Assembly: GCA_946902875.1 (NCBI GenBank)
Contig: OX336355.1
Location: forward strand, 7,771,347-7,835,346
Direction: 5' to 3'
Length of the DNA stretch: 64,000 bases
DNA from: Nematopogon swammerdamellus
Lineage: Eukaryota > Arthropoda > Insecta > Lepidoptera > Adelidae
Under the pieces are notes generated by a model. The model was not told the origin of the DNA, made no database searches, and worked only from the letters and a program-made list of their open reading frames with translations. Position numbers and translations under genes: made by a program. Each line of letters opens with the position of its first letter. The first letter of the stretch is position 1. Positions 55,481 through 64,000 of the stretch are shown one piece after another.

Positions 55481-58400
55481 ATGTCGAAGCGTCTAAGTGC
55501 TGGTGGAAGCGGCTCCGGTGGGGGCAATACCTTGTTCAATTACTTCACCAAGACACCACCAGCTAATAAAAAAGCCCGCCCGTCGGACGAGACCGGCACT
55601 TCAACACCGAAATTCGTGAATGGTTCGCGAGGTGCCACCGACAACAAGAAAGCCGAATCGAGTAAGCTTACAAGCTAAAATACAATACATTTGTTCTTAC
55701 AGTGAAGAAAAAAAGAATTCGTTAGAACAACAACCCTAGAGTACCGATAAAACAGGCTCAATGACCCAACAATGCGTCTGTGTTTTAGAGTTTGAAGGTC
55801 CTTTGTGAGTACAGAGTCGCCAATGAGACCAATGGCTCGTCGCTGAATAGAATCAATAACTCCAGGAAAAACAAAACACGCTCTACATTTTTTCACAAAT
55901 TTTCCAACCTAAAATTGATAATTCCCCCATACAAATGGCATGTCAATGTGTAGGTACACTAAATTATTTTTTTTTCTTTTATTTTTCTTTCTACTAAGAA
56001 AGACTGACTAAAATCGCTATTAGCGATATTTACGTTGCCTCCCATGGGGGGCCGGCCGGCCCTTTCGAGGTACTAAGGGTTGATTATTCTCAATAACTTT
56101 TTAGGCAAGAAAAGAGAGCGGCCACCAACAAAGTCTCCTCAACCCGTTCCGATGGACGAGGAAGATTCACCTGTCAAGCCCAAGAGGAAGAGAATCCGCC
56201 TCTATCCAGCCGACTCGGATGACTCAGACACAGAAAACAAAGGTGTGGTAATTATTATCTTTTTGTTAAAATAGAAGTACCTACTAATTTATTATTATAT
56301 TTGTATCCGTTATGGGTGGCTGAATCAGAGGGGCCGGAGCACACGGCCAAAATCACTTCCGAGAAGGTAGGTGCCATACCGGAGACTTCCCTTTGGATTT
56401 CTGGCTACACTGGGCTAGAGGAGAACACGGCCGATGCTGCTGTGCAGCCATCATACGACCAGTACGGTGATAGCAACCCAGTTGCCTACAATTTGTCCCT
56501 ATCAAGGGGCTAGGCACAATTCACAGAAGTAGGAATGTAAGGGTGAAATATTTTTTTTTTTTAATGTAATCCGGTATGGGTGGCTGAGTCGGAGGGGCCT
56601 AAGCGTATGCCCCAACCAGCCAATGTCACCTCCGAGAAGGTAGGTGCCGTACCAGAGACTTCCCTAGTTTGCTGGCTATACTGGACTAGAATAGAACATA
56701 GCCGAGGCGGCTATGCGGGCATTTTTTTTTTTATTTTTTTTTTATGTAATCCCGTATGGGTGGCTCAGTCGGAGGGGCCAAAGCGCATGCTCCGACCAGC
56801 CAATATCACCTCCGAGAAGGTAGGTGCCATACCAGAGACTTCCCTGGATTGCTGGCTATACTGGACTAGAGGAGAACACAACCAAGGTTGCTATGCGGCC
56901 ATCTTACATCCAGTACGGTGGTACCAACCCAGTCGGCTACAATTAGAGCCTACCACCTAGTAAGAGGCAAGGGGGAATATTTATGTACATAAGGAAACAT
57001 GGATGCCACGGTCTATAAAAGTGTGCCGGCTCAATGTGCATAATAATGAATTCTCTTCCAGCAGTCAACACACCCAAAGAGAAGGTTTCTCTTGAGAAAA
57101 AATTACAAGACAGCTTCAAGTATGAACCGAGCCAATCGCCGCAGAGCCAATCTAAGAAAAAAGAACGCCCCACTTCTAATGGGTAAGATACTAACTATTG
57201 CCTTATTGGCTTTCTTGTTTGTGAAAAAACGTGAGATGCGTAGGTGAGCTGTAATAATTTTTACCCAACTGCGCGAAGCAAAAAAGAGGGCAATATTTAT
57301 TAAATTGTTGCCTAGTGACATCACATTATGTCACATGTTGCTAGTTTTGAATATTATTATGCATTTAATTAATAACAAACAGTCTTAACCCTTGGACTTC
57401 CGGAAGGGCCGATCAGCCCCCAAATATTGGCTCGGAAAATATCGCCAATAGCTACTTCAATGAATGTTTCTTATTAGAACAAGTGAGTGATTGAGTAGAA
57501 TAGTGGTTGCATGGATAAAAAACCTTGCCTTCCCCATAGAACAAACAGTACAAATATTCAGAGGAAAAAAAAATATTTTGACGGTTAATCCTACATACAT
57601 CATTTCCGGCAGAATGGTAAACTAGTTTCTAGCCTTACTTTGTTTCAAATTCTTTCATTGAAGAGATTAGCTCTTTAGCTGCACATTGATATATAATTTG
57701 TATGAGGGAATTGTTAATATTAGGCTAGAAGAAATTTGGAAAAAATGTTGAGCATGTTTTGTTTTTCCTCGAGTTCAAAAAACCAGTTTGTCCTTCAAGT
57801 GAATCAAACCAAACACTGCCAACTTGTGCTAGGAAATAGAAGCGTAGCTGGAATGATATCATTGAAAGATTCTGCTCTGTATGCTTAAACACCGACCAAG
57901 TGCGAGTCGTACTCGCTCACAGAGATTTCCGTACCACCACGTAATTGGTTGGTTTTTATTTATTCACTAACTTTGACGCTTGTAAGTGTAGCCGTTTTCA
58001 CGATAGAGCAAAAACAGAAAAACTTTGAAAAAAAAACATCTTTCCTGTATCCCTCCGTCCTTAATTGTTTACTTTTTGGTTTTTTAATATTTGTTAGTAT
58101 ATCGGCCATAATAACACATATATTCTGTGAAAATTTCAACCGGCTAGCTGTTACGGTTCAAAAGATACAAAGGAGGTTCAAAGGACAGACAGACGGACGA
58201 CAGAGGCTTAGTAATAGGCTTCCGGATCAGGAACCTTAAAATCAAGAAAGTGCAAAGGGGACATCCATTAATCACGTGAGCAAAAAAAGGAGGGAGGGGT
58301 CTGGCAAAATCTCACCAAATCTCACTACGGGGAGAGGGGGGGTCATCTTTTTTTTTCACGTTTACGCCATCTTTTTTTTATTTTTTATATTATTTATTTA

Positions 58401-61400
58401 TTTTAAACACCAACAGCTTGAGCTGGAGCTGAAGACACTATTACTTCAATGAATATGGACATCTTGTGTCCTATCATAACGATTGAAGAGGCTAATGAAT
58501 GCTCATGGCGTGAATCATAGTATTATAAGTGCACCTGAAACGCTGCGTCATTTTCTTGCCACTTCCATTCTCTCAGATCATTCAGTTGATATTTAAATAC
58601 TTGAATTTTGCATTTTAAAGGTTGTATACACTTTAAATAAGCAGATTTTGACGAAACTTATACATAAGAGGAAATCTCACGTGAGATTTGGGGAGGGGGG
58701 GGGGGGGGGGGGGGGGTTCTATAAATCTCACTAAATCTCACCAAGGGGGAGGAGGGGGTCAAAAAGTCCAAAAAATTTGCTCACATGAATAATGGATGTC
58801 CCCAAATCGCGGCACCACCTCTCTGAATTTGAATTGCCGATGATATTAGTGATTTAATTACCACTTATCGTGTCTCCCAAACAGCACTCCCACCCCCAAA
58901 CCCAGTGAGAGTCAAGAGCCGGCGGTATCTGATGAAGGGAACTGGGTGCACTGCAAGCTGGACTGGCTGAAGCCGGACAAGATCAGGGACGCGGCGAAGA
59001 GGCGACCTGATCATCCGGACTACGACCCGAGGACACTCCACGTGCCCGGCGACTTCAGGAAGAGCCAGACTCCGGTACATTTTACTGTTCATACATAAGG
59101 TTTTATTATTACTTTTTTTTTTTTTATCAAAACTAACACGGTTGGCTACATCACCTACAACATCCGTGATGGCAGGCCATAACAACTTGATGAGTACTGT
59201 GTGGGGTCGGTACTTAATAAGAATAGTCCCACTGCATCTCTCCCCGTGCATGTCGTAAAAGGCGACTAAGGGATAAGCGGCCTGCAGACACCCCGGTCGA
59301 CTTGTGGCTTCCATGGAAGACATAGGTTGGCTGGGGTAGCTGGAGACTGCGGGGTTTTGCACGAAGGTCCCCAACCAAGCGGGATTAGTTTGCAGGCCTA
59401 GAGCCAACCCCAAACCAAAACAACAACAACAACAACTTGATGAACTAGGTGCCATGTCAGTGCTTCCCTTCGGTCGGCCCGGCTACACTGACCTGGATGG
59501 AAAGTGTGAAACTGTTTAAATAGCCGTTTCGACCAACCTTTCATTGCGTGCGGTGTTCCCAATCCAGGCGGGTTCCAATTCCACATAGTAAGAAGGGAAG
59601 GAACCTAACGTTTTATGTGGCATCGGAACCACGGTCGAAAAATTTAAGTAATTCAAGACTGATCTCTTCGCTGTGGAAGTCGGAGCAAGAGGACTACCAG
59701 CGAAGTCGCTCTACAGTCTCTTCAAGAATCTAGGGCTCCCAAGATCGACGCTAAGCTCATATATGGAGAGAGCTTCGAAAACGTCACTGGAAGCATCCTA
59801 CAGAATATGGATAGGTAGAGAGAGGGAGGTCGAGAGCGGGACTGGTGGTTTCCCCGCGTCCTAGTCAACGCAGACTAGCTGACGAGGGCTTGATGCGAGC
59901 CGAAACGTGAAGCATGCGCGGGAAATTTAGAGTGGCCACTCGCTAGTCCCGGCCTCGATTGATACCCTCCTCTACTGCCGATGGGCCCGGATATGTTCGG
60001 TGAAGCCATCGTAAGCTTAGATCCATACCTTCCTTCTTTTTTGTATATCTGTACATCTAAAGTAGTAAACTCTCATACGTTTCACTTTGTTATGTAGGTA
60101 ATTTCATTAACTTTATTATTATAATATTACCTTTATCATTATTAGTAAACAGGTTAAAAAATTTATATACATTTGAGAAACCAAGTTGTAGTTTTTTTTA
60201 AAGTGTCACACTGGCATTCAACGTGTTAATGGTGAATGTTGTATGACGGCAGGCTCACAGGCAGTGGTGGGACATGAAGGCTTCGCACTATGACTGCGTT
60301 CTGTTCTTCAAAGTGGGCAAATTCTACGAGCTGTTCCACATGGACGCGGCTGTCGGGGTCAACGAGCTGGGCTTCAGTTATATGAGGGTAAGCACGAAAA
60401 CCTTTTTTTTTTATAGAACCTGATATATTTTTGGAAGAAATCTCTTCAAGGGAAAAGCCTGACTTTGCAGCTCATGGAACATTGTGTTTTTTTTTTTACA
60501 TTTGTGGAGCAATAAACAATTTCTATCTACATAAGTATGTAAAGAAGACAAAGAGGGGACCTCATCGAAAAATTTAAAATTTTGAATGGTAATTACGACG
60601 TAGCCAACCTTAATTCAATGTACACAATGAACACTAACGAGAATCTCTGGACATTCCTTAAAATTAAACCGAAAAAGATCCAATTCCGAACCAAAGAAAA
60701 CACTTTCTAACTGAGTTGGAACAAGCTACCACAAGATGTGATAAGTTCTATCTCAGTGAACGATTTTAAAAATATACTTGACAAACGTTTGATAAAAATA
60801 AACAAATAAAAAGCAACAAGTATAATAAAACCATATATATGTCAGATATATCAGATGTATTCACTCAACATGTGAAGTACACGCATCAGTTGCAAGCTGC
60901 TAAATAATTAAATAATAATAATAAAATAATGTATATATCAATTTTTTTAAATGGAATCCGACATGGTTAGCTACCTATTTACGACCATTATGCTATTATG
61001 CTATTATGTATTTGGGGTTAATATAAGGTCAGGTAGAGCGTTCCAGAAGTATAGCAATTCTTTATTTAGATGAAAGATCTAAAGAACCCATAGCACCTAT
61101 TAAACTGACAGAGGAATGTACGTGCGTAGGGTGAGTTCGCGCACTCTGGTTTCCCGGAGAGTGCGTACGCGCGCATGGCGTCCACGCTGGTCTCCAAGGG
61201 CTACAAGGTGGCGCGCGTCGAGCAGACCGAGACGCCGGATATGATGCAGGAGAGGTGTAAGAGAAGTAAGTCATGTCACATCTGAATATTGTAAAGGAAG
61301 TAAATCATCTCACATCTGAATATTATACGGGAAGTAAGTCATGTCACATCTGAATTAATAAATTTTTTTTTTATTGATAGCGCGACATTTGGCATTGTTT

Positions 61401-62948
61401 CACTTACAAGTAGGTGTCTAACGATGCCCATGGACATTCTGTGATGCACGGGGATTGCGAATGCCATGCCGGCCTGATTCACGCCCCTTTTGAAAAACCC
61501 CAGGCTGTATTTGGTAGGACATAGATGGGCAGGGAGTGCGTTCCACATTTTCCCGGTTCTGTGAAACTTTTTTATTACACCCTCAAAATTATTACAATTC
61601 AAACCAGAATAACAACATAACAAAATCACCTGTCTCCAGTTCGTTGATCATGAATCGTAATGTGTGCATGGTGTAAATATTGTGGGACAACGACATCAAG
61701 TACGTTGGTGGAAAGCAGTGGTTCCGTGCCGCTGAAGGCCGGGCAGGCTGGAGGAAAATTGGAGAGGCGTATGTACAGGCGTATGACTGACTGACTGCAA
61801 ATATTGCGTATAAATAAAAATTATATTCAATTCCAATCTCTTGCATAACTGGTAGATAATGCCTCTAGGCATTAAGTCTGCCTTTTGTAAACTTCTTTGT
61901 GTGCAATAGAGTATATTTATTTCATTTCAGTAGTCTAATAATATATATATTTTTTTATATGGAAACTTGACACACCGTGTCTACATCACCTACAACATCC
62001 GTGATGTCAGCCCATAACACCGGCTGAACTAGATGTCGTGTCAGTGCTTCCCTTCGGTCGTGCCGGCTACACTGAACTGGACGAAAAACAAACTATTTAC
62101 ATAGCCGTTTTGACCGACGTTTCATTCAGTGCGGTGGTACCAACCCGGGCGGGTTGAACCCTACCACCTAGTAAGGTAAGAAGGGAAGGGACCTACAGTT
62201 TTACGTGGAATCCTAACCACGGTCAGCTTCCAACGGTCGAGCGGTCACCCATCCAAGTACTGACCGGCCCACCGTTGCTTAACAATCAATAGAGACAGTC
62301 AACTGTCTGCACTACTGAGCTATCGAGGCTGACAAATAAATACATAAATTTTTTTTTATTTATTTTTTTATGGAAACTGACGCGGTTGGCTACATCACCT
62401 ACAACGTCCGTGATGTCAGCCCATAACACCGGTTGAACTAGGTGCCATGTCAGTGCTTCCCCCTTTGATCGTGCCGGCTACACTGAACTGGACGAAAAAC
62501 ACAAACTATTTACATAGCCGTTTCGACCGACGTTTCAATCAGTGCGGTGGTACCAACCCGGGCGGGTTGAACCCTACCACCTAGTAAGTTAAGAAGGGAA
62601 GGGACCTACAGTTTTACGTGGAATCCGAACCACGGTCATTCTCGCAACGGTCGAGCGGTCACCCATCCAAGTACTGACCGGCCCAGCGTTGCTTAACAAT
62701 CAATAGCGACAGTTGACTGTCTGCACCACTGAGCTATCGAGGCTGACAAATAAATAAATAAATGTTCGCCCGGTGAGATTGATCAGCTAACCTGTACAAC
62801 ATCTGCAGCGGGACAGAGCAGCAAATGGGACAAGGTGGTGGCGCGGGAGATCTGCCAGGTGACGTGCAGCGGCACCGAGGTCTCCACGCTGCAGGGCGCC
62901 GGACCCTCGGAGCCGTCTGCCAGCTACATGATAGCGGTCGCCGAGGAG
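55481..62948 (+). CDS. MSH6: DNA mismatch repair protein MSH6, exons 1-7, 3' end outside window
   Basis: Partner of MSH2 in MutS-alpha, which recognises base mismatches and small loops in the nucleus. Exons: 55481-55661, 56105-56242, 57065-57182, 58885-59074, 60253-60387, 61130-61265, 62809-62948; 346 codons so far, all phases consistent (1, 1, 2, 0, 0, 1, 0). The N-terminus (residues 15-25) has [10 protein letters not shown], like the PCNA-binding motif but with Gly where Gln is usual. Basic linker segments ([18 protein letters not shown]) follow; I see no PWWP domain. Residues 170-210 ([30 protein letters not shown]) and the MutS domain I block [11 protein letters not shown] (mismatch-reading Phe233 and Glu235) identify MSH6. 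[14 protein letters not shown] and [12 protein letters not shown] continue domain I. Exon 3 has tandem acceptors CAGCAG (start 57062 or 57065). Exon 5 could also start at 60265. Later domains lie beyond the right edge. Confidence 0.96.
55662..56104. other. MSH6 intron 1
   Basis: Holds a repeat stretch (55880-56090) with GCTATTAGCGATAT and GGGGGGCCGGCCGGCCC, shared with 16740-16820 and 57390-57450. No exon is seen. Confidence 0.45.
56286..56975 (-). mobile_element. Three family A SINEs head to tail
   Basis: Three truncated copies in the same direction: about 56300-56535, 56550-56724 and 56725-56975. Each has TGGGTGGCTGAGTCGG-type sequence and AGAAGGTAGGTGCC in reverse orientation, and T runs mark their A tails. 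The second stops at GCTATGCGGG where the next T run starts, so insertion into an existing copy or its tail is likely. They lie in MSH6 intron 2. Confidence 0.85.
57384..57850. repeat. Dispersed repeat starting at TTAACCC
   Basis: Begins TTAACCCTTGGACTTCCGG, then AGGGCCGATCAGCCCCC and TATCGCCAATAGC; a later part shares AGCTGCACATTGATATATAA and TTTCCTCGAGTTCAAAAAA with 38440-38570. It may be a piggyBac-like element without a clear right end. It lies in MSH6 intron 3. Confidence 0.45.
57890..58240. repeat. Dispersed repeat, reverse of the 9500 family
   Basis: Starts AACACCGACCAAGTGCGAGT and runs through CTGTGAAAATTTCAACCGGC to GGACAGACAGACGGACG and GGCTTAGTAATAGGCTTCC. It is the same family as 9500-9788 in the opposite direction. 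It lies in MSH6 intron 3. Confidence 0.65.
58257..58803. mobile_element. MITE with GGGGACATCC ends, 547 bp
   Basis: Inverted ends GGGGACATCCATTAATCACG and the imperfect inverse ending ATAATGGATGTCCCC; possible AAA duplication at both flanks (58254-58256, 58804-58806). CTCACCAAATCTCAC-like motifs and G-rich stretches lie near both ends. There is no transposase. It lies in MSH6 intron 3, 80 bp before exon 4. Confidence 0.8.
58695..58716 (+). repeat. Run of 22 consecutive G
   Basis: Uninterrupted G run preceded by GGGGA, inside the MITE at 58257-58803. Its true length may be unreliable because homopolymers are hard to sequence. Confidence 0.85.
59113..59640 (-). mobile_element. Family B SINE split by a nested SINE
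   Basis: The 3' part (59113-59193) and body (59432-59640) of one family B copy are separated by an insertion. Its tRNA/5S head is missing because a LINE remnant begins at 59643. It lies in MSH6 intron 4. Confidence 0.85.
59194..59431 (+). mobile_element. GTGTGGGG-headed SINE nested in another SINE
   Basis: Begins GTACTGTGTGGGGTCGG, passes AAAAGGCGACTAAGGGATAA and ends CCAAAACAACAACAACAAC. A 12-bp target duplication ACAACTTGATGA lies at 59182-59193 and 59432-59443, proving insertion into the family B SINE by target-primed reverse transcription. Confidence 0.9.
59643..60025 (+). pseudogene. LINE C-terminal remnant with VEVGARG motif and 3' UTR
   Basis: Reads [35 protein letters not shown], and RIWIGRERE, a C-terminal block seen in several arthropod LINEs (R2/R4-like relatives, tentative). 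The 3' UTR continues to GGATATGTTCGGTGAAGCC and TAAGCTTAG. It lies in MSH6 intron 4. Confidence 0.65.
60531..60812 (+). pseudogene. CR1/Jockey-like reverse-transcriptase C-terminus remnant
   Basis: Reads [19 protein letters not shown], then after a stop codon [20 protein letters not shown]. This is the conserved RRxRGDLI...WNxLP...FKxxLD end of this LINE group. One internal TAA and no polymerase domain; a dead 5'-truncated copy in MSH6 intron 5. Confidence 0.75.
61385..61610 (-). pseudogene. CR1/Jockey-like LINE C-terminus remnant
   Basis: The minus strand reads [27 protein letters not shown] and continues into the 3' UTR shared with 50684-50810. It lies in MSH6 intron 6. Confidence 0.7.
61683..61797 (+). 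mobile_element. RTE-like LINE 3' end
   Basis: ACGACATCAAGTACGTTGG, GGAAAGCAGTGGTTCCGTGC and GGAGGAAAATTGGAGAGGCG match 8295-8395; GACTGACTGACTG tail. It lies in MSH6 intron 6. Confidence 0.75.
61951..62332 (-). mobile_element. Composite SINE (family B), first of a pair
   Basis: Complete from T run to the tRNA-like TGAGCTATCGAGGCTGAC, including the 5S-like reverse CACCCATCCAAGTACTGACC and GTTGCTTAACAA. Next copy starts 18 bp further on. Confidence 0.88.
62350..62746 (-). mobile_element. Composite SINE (family B), second of a pair
   Basis: Very similar to 61951-62332 and in the same direction. Both are followed by GCTGACAAATAAATA, so the pair may come from tandem duplication of a unit of about 400 bp rather than from two insertions. 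It ends 62 bp before MSH6 exon 7. Confidence 0.88.
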
Positions 62949-64000
62949 GTACCCGCTTATAATGCTATCCGATTAGGTGTCTGAACTCGAAGTTGACGTC
63001 TAATGCACATCCATGCACACCCCCGAGGAGGTTCCCGATCGACTTGTAGGCGGACTGAAGTCTGCGGAGGAAGGCCATTTACCTGCGATTTGAAGATCCG
63101 TGGATTGTAGGTAAAAATATTCTCCGGAAGCCTGTTTCACTCATTATACTGTGGGGCTAGCGAGACACTTCCCTAGCGCCGCGTGCACTAAACTTGTCTG
63201 AACACACAAGTTTTTTGTATCGACCGGCAGTGTTTCATGCAACTCCCGCCGCAAGGAATCCTTGGACCTCCCACAAGGAATGTTTCATACAACTCCCGCC
63301 GCGAGGACTGATTGGTATACTTATGTATATGCTACTTACCTGACTGCATAATTAGTTAACTCTTGACTAGGTACCATTAGTACCGCAATTTTATTAACCC
63401 ATTGACAACTTGATACTTCCAGTATCTTAAATATTCATATATTTATATTTTTTATTTTTGACAATAAAATTATACTACATTTTAGTTTAATATACTAACA
63501 TAATTATGTTGATACAAATTACGTATCAAAGTTTGACAAAGGCTCTTTACACCTGATTCACTTAATAAGTCTTTGTAGTCAGAACTCTGAGCAAAATTGT
63601 TAATCTTGCTCTCAAGCTGTGTTTTAGATAGACTATGGGCGGTGTTATTATGTGGCTAATCACTAAATACTTGTAAAAATATCTATTAAAAAAAATGCCC
63701 TGCGAAGTTTCTTGTCGGTTCTTCTTCTTGGGTGTAATCGAACCGGATAGAACAAATTGTGACAAGTTCAAGTGCAGTCTAACTGCCATATGATCAATAA
63801 ACAATACAACAATACAATTGTAGGAGTAGGTAAAAATATTCTTCAGAATCCTGTTCCTCCCATTGTACTATGGGGCTAGTAAGATACCTTCCTAGAGCCG
63901 CGTGCACTAAACTTGTTTGAACACACAAGTTTTTTTGTATCGACCGGCAGTGTTTCATACAACTCCCGCCGCAAGGAATCAGTGCACTCCTGATTGCACT
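62949..64000. other. MSH6 intron 7 (start), LINE-derived
   Basis: No exon is seen. 63030-63130 resembles a CR1/Jockey-like LINE end (GATTTGAAGATCCGTGGATT also occurs at 11858). A block with GTGGGGCTAGCGAGACAC, AGCGCCGCGTGCACTAAACT and GTATCGACCGGCAGTGTTTC at 63150-63265 is repeated in direct order at 63866-63980, about 716 bp later. Confidence 0.55.

Overview
The window reads as nuclear DNA of an insect, most probably a moth or butterfly. The genes are split by GT..AG introns. The spacer DNA is AT-rich and full of repeats of kinds common in Lepidoptera: SINEs carrying a GGCGACTAAGGG block, Helitron ends with a GCGGAGCCGCGGGC hairpin and CTAG, RTE-like LINE tails, and hAT, piggyBac-like and pogo-like MITEs. 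No bacterial operon, CRISPR array or classical tRNA/rRNA gene is seen. The species cannot be named from the sequence alone.

Genes, left to right. (1) A RhoGAP-domain gene on the minus strand: seven coding exons between 18490 and 1972, running out of the left edge. (2) An intronless plus-strand gene, 20455-22518, for a KH-domain plus DEAD-box RNA helicase of the DDX43 type, with RG/RGG-rich ends; it is divergent from the RhoGAP gene. (3) The alpha subunit of mitochondrial succinyl-CoA ligase on the minus strand, six coding exons between 39169 and 26129, a complete 329-residue frame. (4) GDP-mannose pyrophosphorylase beta (GMPPB) on the plus strand, six exons from 45635 to 50440, a complete 368-residue frame. 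(5) The mismatch-repair gene MSH6 on the plus strand, seven exons from 55481 to 62948, leaving the window on the right. The exon joins were worked out by hand from splice-site dinucleotides, reading phase and family resemblance. They are internally phase-consistent but untested against RNA.

Mobile DNA fills much of the rest. A 4.4-kb Ty3/Gypsy-type LTR retrotransposon (40093-44516, minus strand, 181-bp LTRs with 2 differences, GTCAA target duplication) sits between the succinyl-CoA ligase and GMPPB genes; gag and pol are each interrupted by one TGA. Two unrelated hAT-type elements, each with a perfect 8-bp target duplication, lie 197 bp and 161 bp upstream of the GMPPB and MSH6 start codons. 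Intron 3 of the succinyl-CoA ligase gene holds a Helitron loaded with about 24 copies of a 68-bp repeat. Several SINEs combine a tRNA-like segment with a 5S-rRNA-like segment and share a central core with a separate tRNA-headed SINE family.

The five genes serve unrelated housekeeping or regulatory roles (Rho signalling, RNA remodelling, TCA cycle, glycosylation precursor supply, mismatch repair); nothing suggests that they work as one system. The most unusual items are the SINE chimeras and shared core, the 19-bp minisatellite made of splice-acceptor-like units beside RhoGAP exon 4, the long inverted repeats, and the repeat insertions right at promoters and splice sites.
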